64,000 bases of DNA from positions 372,001-436,000 of the forward strand of contig NZ_JAJLQW010000002.1 in the NCBI RefSeq assembly GCF_025548535.1. The letters are read 5' to 3'. The notes beneath the pieces were generated by a model. That model made no database searches. It had not been told where the DNA came from and saw nothing but the letters and a program-made list of their open reading frames with translations. The stretch is from Undibacterium sp. Jales W-56. GTDB lineage: Bacteria; Pseudomonadota; Gammaproteobacteria; Burkholderiales; Burkholderiaceae_D. A program made the position numbers and the translations under genes. Position 1 is the first letter of the stretch; each line of letters opens with the position of its first letter. This document shows positions 1 through 9,483 of this stretch, piece by piece.

Positions 1-2495
1 GCGGCTTCTGCATATTTCTCTTGTTTGAAATAGACAAAGCCGAGATTGTTGGCAGCGAGGCCAAAGTCGGGGCGATATTTCAGCGCCTCGGTGAAGGCCG
101 CTTCCGCCTGTGCGTATTGCTTCTCGCGATAATGTTGCAAGCCCAGATCGTTTGCCCGCTGCGCCAACTGGCGTGATGAAGCGTCAACAGGTTTCGGTGC
201 CGCGATTTTTTGTTCGCCGCCATTCAAGTTCTTGATGACGATCGCGGCGTCGCTACCCGCTTTGATGCGCGCGCCATCCAGCTTGCTATTGAGTGCAATC
301 GCATCGGCTGATAGCTGATCGGTTTTTGCATTCAAGAATTCTGCTTCGCTACGCACTTCAAATACAAACTCACCGCCCTCCGATCCCGGCAAACTACCGA
401 ATGCAGGCGTCTGCTGCGAGACGCTGGACACAGCGGGCGCGATGTAGGCCGCCAGTTCGGTCGCGGTAATCATGCCGTCGCCATTCAGATCCGCCTTGCC
501 CGATAAGGCTTGCAGCAAGGTCCAGGTAAATACCGAGTGTCCGTTCGGCCCTCCGTCTGCGACCAGTTGATCGGCACCACCGGCTGTCAACATCTGGCGG
601 CCGAGCCGTTTGGCATTCTCACGCAAGAACGAGCTACTGCCGCTACCGCGCGTCAATCCCAGCCCGCTGTAACAGGCATCCATCACAAACAACACATGCT
701 TGGCATTCAGGTTCTCGGCGATATTCTGCAAATCCGTCATCGGTATCGCATCGACTGAGACTTGTTCAGGATCCGAATCGACGGGAATGATATATCCGAG
801 ATTACGTCCTGAACTCAGTTTGCGCGTGGCGCCGTGTCCGGCAAAAAACACGAAGGCGCGATCGTCTTTCTTCAACTGGCCATGTCCTAGCTTGTCGTGG
901 AATACCGCCAGAATATTATTCCTGGTGGCATCGGCATTGGTCAGCGTGATCACCTTATCAGCAGCAAAACCAAGACGATTCACCAGCGTATCGCGGATGG
1001 CATTGGCGTCCTGTACTGCGTACTGGAGCTTCGGCCATTTGGCATAATCGTTAATGCCGATCACCACCGCCCAACTGTTTTGATAGTCAGTCGTGACATT
1101 GAGTTTTTCGAGCGGGGCTTTACTATCTTTACCGACTTTGAATTCATTGCCATCCCAGCCGGCAAAACGGTAACCGTCCGCAATCAAGCGGTCCAATACC
1201 AAAGGCAGGGCCTTGACGGTACGCTCGTGGATATCATGGAACAGGATAATGCCGCGCTGCTCTTTATCGACGCTTGCCAGCACACGATTCGCAATCGAAT
1301 TCGGCACCGGATCGGCCCAATCCAGGGAATCGATATTCCACATCACCGAGCGCAAGCCGAGACTCGATAAAACCTCCATGCCTTCTTTATTTTTTGCGCC
1401 ATAAGGGAAGCGAAATAAAGACGAGCGTGCAGGATCAATCGCTTTTAAGAGTTGATCCGTTTGCGCGATCTCGGCATGCAAGCTGTCGCCGTTTTGTTTG
1501 GACAGCAAGGCATGGCTAAAACTGTGATTCGCCAAGGCATGTCCCGCTGCCAGTAATTTTTTGCTGGTATCGGCATTTTTATTCAGTTTTTCTTTGCCTT
1601 GTGCATCGATGGTGCCGACATTGCGTCCGACCTGAAAAAATACGCCAGGCACATTGTATTGCTTGAGGATGGCAGCGATTTCATCAGTGTAAGTCGCATG
1701 CGGGCCATCGTCGAAAGTCAGCACGACTGTCTTGGCCGGTAAGCCGGTACCGAAAATTTCTTTTTCTTTTGCGGTGGTTCCTGCGGTTTCTGGAATCTCT
1801 GGGTAAGGCAAAATCACGCCATAATCTTTGAGGATTTGCTCACGCGGATACAGCTTACGCAACTTAGTGAGATAGTCATCCCAACGCTCACGCTTGAGTT
1901 CAATCGAACGCGATTCAAAACGGGAGAAGATATCCTTGAGTTCCTTATCGTATTCTTTTTCAATCTCGCTCAAAGCAACAAGATCCTCGCTGACCCGCTT
2001 ATGCAGCTTAATCGCTGGCAAGGTCTGTTCGCTGGCAATCGCCTTTTGCAGTTTAAGCAAAACCTCCTGAAACGCCAGACGGTCGGCGTCGTACAAGCCT
2101 TCGCCGGATTCGATAAAACTCAACATCGCGTCGAACGCTGCCTCGCGGTCTGCGGTTTTATATGCCTGTACTGTCTTCAGGTAAGTATCGAGCTTTTCCA
2201 GTCGCACCAGGTTCTCATGAAATAGGGCTTGGCCTATGCGATTCGCAGCGGCCTTCTCTTTTGCATTCAGGCTTTTTTCATCGGCCAGCAATACGATGAC
2301 TTTGCGATGCGCGGCCAGGATATCGCTGAACTCTTGGGGTAATGCGCCGGCAGGCTTCGCGACTTCAAGCGCGTTGCCTGCGTTTTCCACTGATTTTTTG
2401 GGAGTTGATTGAGTAACAAAATAAGCGGTAATTGCCAGTACTAACGCGACCAGAACTGCGGCAAGGGCAACGAGAATTCGACGAGATTTCATCAT
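1..2495 (-). CDS. Membrane-anchored NodB deacetylase / caspase-like (C14) / TPR fusion protein, 3'-partial
   Basis: The frame is open from an ATG at 2495 to the left edge, so the C-terminus is missing (at least 831 codons). Read in order: an N-terminal membrane anchor (about residues 5-28); a charged helical region to about residue 240; a NodB polysaccharide deacetylase domain with TFDDGP at about 260, HSFSH (H324, H328), RFPYG, DSLDW and LFHD; then a caspase-like C14 domain starting near SWAVVIGINDY, with the catalytic pair His554 (AGHG) and Cys608 (DACYSG). A DLNGDG calcium-loop-like motif follows, and a TPR unit is visible at the edge. All motifs expected for both enzymes are present, so both may be active. 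The anchor suggests a periplasmic location, acting on cell-wall or exopolysaccharide glycans and on proteins. No clear Shine-Dalgarno sequence precedes the start. The gene has the same orientation as the nfeD-flotillin operon upstream, but about 400 bp with repeats separates them. Domain calls are firm; substrate and role are unknown. Confidence 0.85.
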   Translation of the reverse strand, partial: MMKSRRILVALAAVLVALVLAITAYFVTQSTPKKSVENAGNALEVAKPAGALPQEFSDILAAHRKVIVLLADEKSLNAKEKAAANRIGQALFHENLVRLEKLDTYLKTVQAYKTADREAAFDAMLSFIESGEGLYDADRLAFQEVLLKLQKAIASEQTLPAIKLHKRVSEDLVALSEIEKEYDKELKDIFSRFESRSIELKRERWDDYLTKLRKLYPREQILKDYGVILPYPEIPETAGTTAKEKEIFGTGLPAKTVVLTFDDGPHATYTDEIAAILKQYNVPGVFFQVGRNVGTIDAQGKEKLNKNADTSKKLLAAGHALANHSFSHALLSKQNGDSLHAEIAQTDQLLKAIDPARSSLFRFPYGAKNKEGMEVLSSLGLRSVMWNIDSLDWADPVPNSIANRVLASVDKEQRGIILFHDIHERTVKALPLVLDRLIADGYRFAGWDGNEFKVGKDSKAPLEKLNVTTDYQNSWAVVIGINDYAKWPKLQYAVQDANAIRDTLVNRLGFAADKVITLTNADATRNNILAVFHDKLGHGQLKKDDRAFVFFAGHGATRKLSSGRNLGYIIPVDSDPEQVSVDAIPMTDLQNIAENLNAKHVLFVMDACYSGLGLTRGSGSSSFLRENAKRLGRQMLTAGGADQLVADGGPNGHSVFTWTLLQALSGKADLNGDGMITATELAAYIAPAVSSVSQQTPAFGSLPGSEGGEFVFEVRSEAEFLNAKTDQLSADAIALNSKLDGARIKAGSDAAIVIKNLNGGEQKIAAPKPVDASSRQLAQRANDLGLQHYREKQYAQAEAAFTEALKYRPDFGLAANNLGFVYFKQEKYAEA

Positions 2496-2634
2496 GGAGG
2501 TATTTGGCTTTGGGAATTTTGTATCTTAAGTCAAATTGCATCATGCATGAAAAAAAACGTGTCGATTTGGCATGCGATGTATTGAGTTCAGTGAATCGGA
2601 TTATTCAATTGATCACCGCATCAGTCATTGCAGC

Positions 2635-2781
2635 CGCCCTCACCCTGCCCTCTCCCGCTTGCGGGAGAGGGTTTATTTACTCGTTTATTTATGCATTATT
2701 AGCGATCTCAATAGCCAGCGATCAATCTAGGAATAAACTCCCTTCTCCCGCAAGCGGGAGAAGGGCTGGGGATGAGGCCGA
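2635..2781. repeat. Inverted pair of extragenic palindromic (REP-like) repeats
   Basis: Two related copies of about 45-50 bp lie head to head at 2635-2679 and 2731-2781, around a 50-bp AT-rich centre. Each contains the palindrome CTCCCGCTTGCGGGAG, with conserved flanks (CCCTCACC / GGATGAGG on the outside, GTTTATT / AATAAAC on the inside). This is the layout of a REP doublet (BIME). The pair fills most of the gap between the flotillin-like gene and the caspase fusion gene. As RNA it could form a large cruciform and act as a terminator or mRNA stabiliser. Confidence 0.75.
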
Positions 2782-2892
2782 TTGAAAAAGAATATGCTAT
2801 TCATCAAACTATCCTTGCGGCTTATCTGCCATTTAGCTGACTCAAGCTATCTTTGCATCAGTTACACCAAGCAGATAAAACACAAGAAGATT

Positions 2893-4833
2893 TCAAGAAG
2901 CAATCACGACTTCTTTTTTCTCGCTTTTGTTCAGCAAGTCCTTTGCCGCCAGAGCCAGGAATGCATCGACCGCCGAGGCACTGCCGCTGCCCCCGGTTTG
3001 TATGCTGGGCACCATCGCGATATGACCTTTTTCTATCGCCTCGGCAAAACGCAGCAAGACCGTTTGCTGGAATTGCAGTTCCGGGCCGCCATAAGCCTCA
3101 ACATTCAGCCGTGTGGCTTTTGCCTGGGCTTCGCCGACCTGTTGCAATTGATAGGCTTCAGCATTCGCCAGCGTGCGTTTGGCATCGGCTGCACCGGATG
3201 CCGCCTGACGTACTTCCTCGGCAGATTTAATCGCTTTTTGTACGGCTGCACTACCTTGATTCTCGGCGATCTTCACGGCGAGTTCCGATTCGGTAATCGC
3301 GGTCTGTTGTTTTGCTTTGGCTTCAGCCTCGCGTAAGATACGTTCTTGCACCGCCGCGGTCTCCTTGGTTTTATAGGTTTCCAGTTGTTCTCTGGAGACC
3401 TGGCGTTCACGCAATTGTTTCAGGATGACTTCAATTTGCGTGTCGCCGTTTTTTGCCCTTGGGGTACCGATCAAGACTTCATTCAAGGTCAGGTTATAGC
3501 CTTCGAAATTCTTGCGCATTTCGGCTTTGGCGCGCTCCTGAATATCCGACCGTTCTTGCAATAACTCGATCAGGGTTTTGCCCTGGCCGATGTTTTTAAA
3601 ATACGCGGCCACCATAGGATCGAGCGTTTGTTCAACCAGTTTCTGGATATCGCCAAAACGCTGGATCACCAGCGGTGCCATTTTGTAGTCGATGTTCACG
3701 ACCACCGACAAAGGCAGGTCAGGCTCGAATGCATCCTTGGTAATCAGGGACACTTCGCTCAGATGTTTATCGAGTTCGTGCGAACCTACGGCACCGGATT
3801 GCCATTTCAAAATGAAGTTGGTGGTCGGCACATCAATCACGCGTTTGGCATACGGATTCAAGGCATATTTACCGGGTAACAGAGGTGTGACTTGCACGCC
3901 TTTTTCATCGCTGCCGACCAGTTCGCCATGACGATAGGCATCACCAGTGACATCATTCCCCGCCTTACCTGTATACGACACGACCACGCCGACATAACCG
4001 ACCGGAACCACGCGTTTCTCGACGATTTCGTAGGTCGCAAAACGTGCGTTCAGGTAGTAGGTTCCTTCAACCAGCACCTGCAATTGACGGCCTTTATAAC
4101 CGCCGGACTCAATAAACACTTCCGGATTCTGGAAATCATGATGGTAGCTGTTGCTTTCATGCGGATCGGCACCGACGACCGGCGCGACGATGGTACCTTC
4201 GGGCAAAGACTGGCCTTCATGCGTGGTGATCACGGCGAGCTTATCGTCACGAATCACCAGGGGCTGAAAACCATTGCGGGTGCGCAGTTCGCCCAGCATC
4301 TCGGCCAACTGCCCGACCACCTCGCCATCGGTACTGACATTGCCGTCGCCAGGCAGTGGCAAGGCATAGACCTTGTCCGTCGTCAGCACCACAAATTGTG
4401 CAAGATTGATGGCGTAAGTACCTTCACGCAGGATTTTTCTTTGCAGGCCCTTTTGGCCGTCATGGGTCAGAAAGCCGCGTACATCGGTGAAGTCATTCGC
4501 GGTTTTATTGCATGCCAGGTTCTGTGTCGGCGCCATCGCCTGGCCGTCACGGGCAAACACATACGCCAGCGTGCCCTGTTGTATCGTCACCAGATCATGG
4601 CGGTGAATCGCATACTGGAATGGAAAGAACACATGAAAACCACCGCGCAATACTTCAGGCTGAAAACCAGCTTCGCCATTGAGCGCAATAAAGCCATGCT
4701 GCAGCGAACCGGAGGCGGACCATTTCTTTTCGACGATACCAATTTTTTCATTCGAGATATACACCAGCACATTGCTGGTATAGAGCAACAGAATCGTAAT
4801 GACTACGATGATTGCTAAAATAATTTCAAACAT
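2893..4833 (-). CDS. Flotillin-like SPFH domain protein (646 aa)
   Basis: The protein has one N-terminal membrane segment (about residues 3-22). An SPFH/prohibitin-like region follows, then a long Ala/Glu/Lys-rich helical stretch (about 440-570, with repeated EAEAKAKQQ- and AEAYQLQQ-type patterns) typical of the flotillin coiled coil, and a short Ser/Gly-rich tail. Flotillins scaffold membrane microdomains. At 646 residues it is longer than classical flotillins (about 500). The extra length lies between the anchor and the SPFH core and contains two similar EGTY-x-LN/IN elements, suggesting an internal duplication. It is the last gene of a minus-strand nfeD / stomatin-like / flotillin-like set, about 150 bp after the stomatin-like gene. 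An AAAGAGAC stretch precedes the ATG. The family assignment is secure; the cellular role is inferred. Confidence 0.85.
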   Translation of the reverse strand: MFEIILAIIVVITILLLYTSNVLVYISNEKIGIVEKKWSASGSLQHGFIALNGEAGFQPEVLRGGFHVFFPFQYAIHRHDLVTIQQGTLAYVFARDGQAMAPTQNLACNKTANDFTDVRGFLTHDGQKGLQRKILREGTYAINLAQFVVLTTDKVYALPLPGDGNVSTDGEVVGQLAEMLGELRTRNGFQPLVIRDDKLAVITTHEGQSLPEGTIVAPVVGADPHESNSYHHDFQNPEVFIESGGYKGRQLQVLVEGTYYLNARFATYEIVEKRVVPVGYVGVVVSYTGKAGNDVTGDAYRHGELVGSDEKGVQVTPLLPGKYALNPYAKRVIDVPTTNFILKWQSGAVGSHELDKHLSEVSLITKDAFEPDLPLSVVVNIDYKMAPLVIQRFGDIQKLVEQTLDPMVAAYFKNIGQGKTLIELLQERSDIQERAKAEMRKNFEGYNLTLNEVLIGTPRAKNGDTQIEVILKQLRERQVSREQLETYKTKETAAVQERILREAEAKAKQQTAITESELAVKIAENQGSAAVQKAIKSAEEVRQAASGAADAKRTLANAEAYQLQQVGEAQAKATRLNVEAYGGPELQFQQTVLLRFAEAIEKGHIAMVPSIQTGGSGSASAVDAFLALAAKDLLNKSEKKEVVIAS

Positions 4834-4983
4834 GAGAATGTCTCTTTCAAGTTAATTCCGATGATTCGGACATGCAGCAGCTTGGCTGGCACTTTGTGAA
4901 TACCGACCTTACCGCTTTGTTGGGATATGGGTTTTTGCTACAGTCAGCGGGAGCCTGTCACACTCCGCGTCGCTAGCAGAACA

Positions 4984-5940
4984 TCAGGAAGGTCGTCGTG
5001 GCACTGGCGCTTCGCTGGCGATGAACTTTTGGGATTTGACTACTTGCATTGCGGTCGCAATCAGGCCGCTCATATCGCCGAGATTGGCGGGGACGATAAT
5101 GGAGTTATTGGTCTTCGCTAAATTCGCAAAAGCGCTGACGTATTGCTCCGCGACCTTCAAATTGACCGCATCAGCACCGCCAGGCGACTGGATCGCCGCT
5201 GCGGTTTTACGAATCGCTTCCGAACTTGCCTCTGCGATGGCGAGAATCGCAGCCGCCTGACCTTGGGCGCGGTTGATAGACGCCTGTTTTTCACCTTCGG
5301 ATTTCGCAATCGAGGCTTCGCGCTCACCGGTCGCAATATTGATCTGCTCTTGCTTGCGGCCTTCGGACGCAGCAATCAGGGCACGTTTTTCCCGCTCGGC
5401 GGTGATCTGCGCCTGCATCGCATGCAAGATCTCTTTCGGTGGGGTCAGATCCTTGATTTCATAACGCAGAACTTTGACGCCCCAGTTGGCGGCGGATTCA
5501 TCAATCGCATTGACGATCGTGGTATTGATGTGGTCGCGCTCTTCAAACGTTTTATCGAGTTCCATCTTGCCGATCACAGAACGTAAAGTGGTTTGTGCCA
5601 ATTGCGTGATCGCGGCAATGTAGTTCGACGAACCGTACGAAGCGCGCATCGCATCCGTGATCTGAAAGTACAAAATACCGTCGACCTGCAACTGCGTATT
5701 GTCTTTGGTAATACAGACTTGCGGCGGTACGTCGAGTGGGATTTCTTTTAACACGTGTTTGTAGGCAATGCGGTCAATGAAGGGCACCACAATATTCAAG
5801 CCCGGTCCGAGAGTCGCGTGATATTTACCAAGCCGCTCGACTACCCAGGCATGCTGTTGCGGTACGACATTGATGGTTTTGACGACGAATACGATCGCCA
5901 GAACGAATAGCACCAGAGCGACACTTCCTATATTTTCCAT
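4984..5940 (-). CDS. Stomatin/QmcA-like SPFH membrane protein (318 aa)
   Basis: The ATG at 5940 is preferred because AAAGGTAAG sits just upstream and the protein then begins with its membrane segment (IGSVALVLFVLAIVFVV); an in-frame start at 6000 would add 20 hydrophilic residues. The SPFH/Band 7 domain follows (PQQHAWVVERLGKYH, PGLN-VVPF, CITKDNTQLQVDG, LDKTFEERD). A KREAS/SEGEKQ-type helical region and a conserved C-terminus (NSIIVPANLGDMSG) complete it. This is the slipin/paraslipin class (QmcA, YbbK), usually encoded next to an NfeD protein as here. Members form cage-like oligomers in the inner membrane and are linked to protein quality control. The partner nfeD gene ends about 70 bp upstream. 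Confidence 0.9.
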   Translation of the reverse strand: MENIGSVALVLFVLAIVFVVKTINVVPQQHAWVVERLGKYHATLGPGLNIVVPFIDRIAYKHVLKEIPLDVPPQVCITKDNTQLQVDGILYFQITDAMRASYGSSNYIAAITQLAQTTLRSVIGKMELDKTFEERDHINTTIVNAIDESAANWGVKVLRYEIKDLTPPKEILHAMQAQITAEREKRALIAASEGRKQEQINIATGEREASIAKSEGEKQASINRAQGQAAAILAIAEASSEAIRKTAAAIQSPGGADAVNLKVAEQYVSAFANLAKTNNSIIVPANLGDMSGLIATAMQVVKSQKFIASEAPVPRRPS

Positions 5941-6012
5941 ATACTTACCTTTATTGTTTTTAAGTGATGATGCGTCTTTTAAAGTCGTAACTTCAGCCAA
6001 CTTCAGATGAAC

Positions 6013-6447
6013 TTACGACGGCCTTACAATCAAGCGGCTACCTTGTATCTCTTCAATAATGAAGGCACCGGGATAGCCTGCCGAGTGCTGTAATTCCACA
6101 TCCCACATCGCCCCGCGATACATGGTGCGTGCGGTGTACTTGCCATTCCCCTGATCCTGCCATTCCTTGACCTGGATACTCATACCGATATCCATGTTCA
6201 CATTAGGATCACGCGATGAATCCTGATTCTTGGTCCAGCCATATTTGCTGTAATGCAGCGCTAAGGTAGCGACGCTGCCGACGATCGCCGCCACAGTCAG
6301 CTGAAGCGGCAGGCTGACACTAAATGCGGCAGCCAGGGCACCTGCGACCAGACCAATGGCGATCATTAATAAATAAAACGTGCCGGTAAATAGCTCAAGT
6401 ATCACGACTACACCTGCCAGCACCAGCCATGTCATCCATGCGTTCAT
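6013..6447 (-). CDS. NfeD family protein (short form, 144 aa)
   Basis: Hydrophobic segments occupy about residues 8-70 (TWLVLAGVVVILELF, LMIAIGLVAGALAAAF, LTVAAIVGSVATLAL). A C-terminal beta-rich OB-fold domain follows (VKEWQDQGNGKYTARTMYRG to the GSRLIVRPS end). This is the short NfeD1b form without the serine-protease domain. NfeD proteins pair with stomatin-like SPFH proteins, and the gene directly downstream encodes one. AAGGAG lies about 12 nt upstream of the ATG. It is the first gene of the three-gene membrane operon, so its promoter should lie between 6448 and 6560. Confidence 0.88.
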   Translation of the reverse strand: MNAWMTWLVLAGVVVILELFTGTFYLLMIAIGLVAGALAAAFSVSLPLQLTVAAIVGSVATLALHYSKYGWTKNQDSSRDPNVNMDIGMSIQVKEWQDQGNGKYTARTMYRGAMWDVELQHSAGYPGAFIIEEIQGSRLIVRPS

Positions 6448-6561
6448 ATGTTCAGATTCTCCTTATCTTTATTTATTGTGATTATTTTGTTGAACTCGTT
6501 CCACCATTTTCTATGATGACATCGAAACAATCATCGGTAATCGCCATCGAAATTTACCCGC

Positions 6562-6604
6562 AAAAAAAGCCCCCGTTACCTGATGGTAGCGAGGGCTTTT
6601 CTTT
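6562..6604. terminator. Bidirectional rho-independent terminator
   Basis: AAAAAAAGCCCCCGTTACC and GGTAGCGAGGGCTTTTC form a stem flanked by A and T tracts on the two strands. It lies between the 3' end of ppsA and the nfeD operon, so it can separate the two minus-strand units. Confidence 0.75.
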
Positions 6605-6730
6605 AAATGCTGAGGAAGTTTTGATTTTCTTTTTATTACTGTTTCGACACGGATAGTCTAGTCCAATTTTTGAAAATCACAAGATTTATCTGTGTTCTTC
6701 CAGATAATTTTGTTGCAACGCACCAACAAG

Positions 6731-6769
6731 AAAAAAGCGCGGCATATTTTCATATGGGCGCGCTTTTTT
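6731..6769 (-). terminator. Terminator after ppsA
   Basis: AAAAAAGCGCG and CGCGCTTTTTT are perfect inverted arms around a short loop. On the minus strand the hairpin lies about 40 nt after the ppsA stop and ends in a T run. Confidence 0.8.
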
Positions 6770-6809
6770 AGGTGATCCTGCCGTCATTCTCCGACGACAT
6801 CAGAACAAC

Positions 6810-9227
6810 TTACTTACCGACTGCCGCCAGTTTTTGCCAGGTATCAATGACGGAATCGGGATTCAGGGAAATCGACTCTATGCCTTCTTTCATCAGCCAT
6901 TCTGCAAAGTCAGGATGATCCGACGGACCTTGACCGCAGATGCCGACGTATTTATTCAGCTTCCGGCAAGCGGCAATCGCTTTGGACAGTAATGCACGTA
7001 CCGCAGGATCGCGTTCATCAAAATCGGCTGCCAGCAATTCCATGCCGGAATCGCGATCCAGCCCCAGCGTCAACTGGGTCAGATCGTTGGAGCCAATCGA
7101 GAAGCCATCGAAGAATTGCAAAAATTCTTCAGCCAGAATCGCGTTCGACGGCACTTCGCACATCATGATCAGGCGCAAGCCGTTTTCACCGCGCTTGAGT
7201 CCGTTCTTGCCGAGCAAATTCACCACTTTTTCTGCCTGACCCAAGGTGCGGACAAACGGCACCATGATCTCGACATTGGTCAGGCCCATATCGTTGCGGA
7301 CCCGTTTCATGGCCAGGCATTCCATCTCGAAGGATTCGGCAAAATCGCTGGCCAGGTAACGCGCAGCGCCGCGGAAACCCAACATCGGATTTTCTTCGTC
7401 CGGTTCGTAACGTGACCCGCCGATGAGTTTTTTGTACTCATTCGATTTGAAATCGGACAAACGCACGATCACTTTTTTCGGCCAGAACGCTGCGGCAATC
7501 GTAGCGACGCCTTCGGCTAATTTATCGACATAAAAAGCTTTTGGCGAAGCATGACCGCGGGCCACGGATTCAACCGCTTTTTTCAGATCGGCATCGATAT
7601 TCGGATATTCCAGAATGGCTTTGGGATGGACGCCGATGTTGTTGTTGATGATGAATTCCAGACGCGCCAGGCCGACACCTTCGTTCGGCACCGATTGGAA
7701 GTCAAATGCCAGTTGCGGATTGCCGACGTTCAGCATGATTTTCAGCGGCAGTTTAGGCAGTTCGCCGCGTAACTCTTCGGTCACTTCGGTTTCCAGCAAA
7801 CCGTCGTAAATCTTGCCCTCATCGCCCTCGGCACAAGACACCGTGACCAGCGTACCGTCTTTCAGCATATCAGTCGCATCACCGCAGCCGACCACCGCCG
7901 GCACGCCGAGTTCACGCGCGATAATCGCTGCGTGACAAGTACGGCCACCGCGATTCGTGACGATCGCGGCAGCGCGCTTCATGACGGGCTCCCAGTTGGG
8001 ATCGGTCATATCGGCGACCAATACATCGCCAGGTTGCACGCGTTCCATCTCGGATGGATCGTGGATCACGCGAACCCGACCGGCGCCGATCTTTTGGCCA
8101 ATCGCACGGCCGGATGCCAATACCGTACCGGTACCTTTGAGCTTGAAGCGTTGCTGTGCGTCAGTCGATTTTTGCTGCGACTTCACGGTTTCCGGACGCG
8201 CTTGCAAAATGTAGAGTTTGCCATCGCGGCCATCTTTGCCCCACTCGATATCCATAGGACGACCGTAGTGCTTTTCGATGATGACGGCGTATTTCGCCAG
8301 CTCCACGACTTCTGTGTCATTCAGTGAATAGCGATTGCGCAGTTCGACTGGCACATCCACCGTCTTCACGGAGCGACCCGCCTTGGCTTCGTCGGTGAAT
8401 TCCATCTTGATCAGCTTGGAACCGATATTACGGCGAATCACCGGCAATTTGCCGAGTTCCAGCATCGGTTTGTGGACATAGAATTCGTCAGGATTGACTG
8501 CGCCCTGCACCACTGTTTCACCCAGACCGTAGCTGGAGGTAATGAACACCACATCCTTGAAACCGGATTCAGTGTCAATGGTGAACATCACGCCGGCCGC
8601 CCCCAGATCGGAGCGCACCATGCGCTGCACGCCAGCCGACAAAGCGACTTCAGCATGGGTAAAACCTTTATGCACACGGTAAGAAATCGCACGGTCGTTA
8701 TACAGAGAGGCAAAGACATGCTTCATCGCTTCGAGCACATTGTCGATGCCGACGACATTCAGGAAAGTCTCTTGCTGCCCCGCGAAAGAGGCATCGGGCA
8801 AATCTTCAGCGGTAGCGGATGAGCGCACCGCAAACGACATTTCTGCACTGGAATCGGCAACCAGTTTGTTATAGAACTCCTCGATTTCTTTTTGCAGACG
8901 TGGCTGGAAAGGCGTGTCGATAATCCATTGACGGATCTCGGCACCGGCTCGCGCCAGTTCTTTGACGTCGTCGATATTCAGATTGACCAGCCTGTCGGCA
9001 ATGCGCTGAGCCAGCGGCGCGCCGCCATTTTCGCTGTAAGACAAAAAATCACGGAAAGCCTGTGCGGTGGTGGCGAAGCCACCGGGTACCCGTACCCCAG
9101 CCGTTGCCAGTTGACTGATCATTTCGCCTAAAGATGCATTTTTTCCGCCGACGGATTCAACATCCGTCATGCGTAAATGCTCAAACGAAGCGACATAAGT
9201 TGCCCCGGTATTTGCTGCGTTGGACAT
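6810..9227 (-). CDS. ppsA: Phosphoenolpyruvate synthase (805 aa)
   Basis: It converts pyruvate, ATP and water to phosphoenolpyruvate, AMP and phosphate, the entry step of gluconeogenesis from C3 compounds. The N-terminal pyruvate-phosphate dikinase ATP-binding domain is clear ([31 protein letters not shown]). The phosphohistidine swivel domain follows, with [14 protein letters not shown] (catalytic His432), and then the PEP/pyruvate-binding barrel ([27 protein letters not shown]). The length fits the family (E. coli 792). The ATG at 9227 is chosen because AAGAGG lies 5 nt upstream; a start at 9284 lacks such support. The gene for its regulatory kinase, ppsR, is divergent 256 bp away, so the gap should hold both promoters. 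Terminators follow at 6731 and 6562. Confidence 0.97.
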   Translation of the reverse strand: MSNAANTGATYVASFEHLRMTDVESVGGKNASLGEMISQLATAGVRVPGGFATTAQAFRDFLSYSENGGAPLAQRIADRLVNLNIDDVKELARAGAEIRQWIIDTPFQPRLQKEIEEFYNKLVADSSAEMSFAVRSSATAEDLPDASFAGQQETFLNVVGIDNVLEAMKHVFASLYNDRAISYRVHKGFTHAEVALSAGVQRMVRSDLGAAGVMFTIDTESGFKDVVFITSSYGLGETVVQGAVNPDEFYVHKPMLELGKLPVIRRNIGSKLIKMEFTDEAKAGRSVKTVDVPVELRNRYSLNDTEVVELAKYAVIIEKHYGRPMDIEWGKDGRDGKLYILQARPETVKSQQKSTDAQQRFKLKGTGTVLASGRAIGQKIGAGRVRVIHDPSEMERVQPGDVLVADMTDPNWEPVMKRAAAIVTNRGGRTCHAAIIARELGVPAVVGCGDATDMLKDGTLVTVSCAEGDEGKIYDGLLETEVTEELRGELPKLPLKIMLNVGNPQLAFDFQSVPNEGVGLARLEFIINNNIGVHPKAILEYPNIDADLKKAVESVARGHASPKAFYVDKLAEGVATIAAAFWPKKVIVRLSDFKSNEYKKLIGGSRYEPDEENPMLGFRGAARYLASDFAESFEMECLAMKRVRNDMGLTNVEIMVPFVRTLGQAEKVVNLLGKNGLKRGENGLRLIMMCEVPSNAILAEEFLQFFDGFSIGSNDLTQLTLGLDRDSGMELLAADFDERDPAVRALLSKAIAACRKLNKYVGICGQGPSDHPDFAEWLMKEGIESISLNPDSVIDTWQKLAAVGK

Positions 9228-9483
9228 AACAACCTCTTTTTGATGGTAAGAAATCTTTGCTGTTTTCTGTACAAACTGCGCCATGCAGCTTCGTCCATCG
9301 CTGTTTTTTTGTTATTCTTGACGCCAATAGACCAAGACACCGACGAGAAAACCGTTTGGCAGCCATTTTACATGGTGTCCTGCAAAATTTGCCTATGCGT
9401 CAGGAGAATTTAGCGTCTTTTTTGTTATATTCATAGAAAGAGTTTTATTGTGCATTTCACTCACCACATAAACAAAGCGTCCC

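Noticed and set aside
3892-4818. A 308-codon plus-strand frame opposite the flotillin-like gene
   Set aside because: It is fully antisense to a clear SPFH gene and has no recognisable domain.
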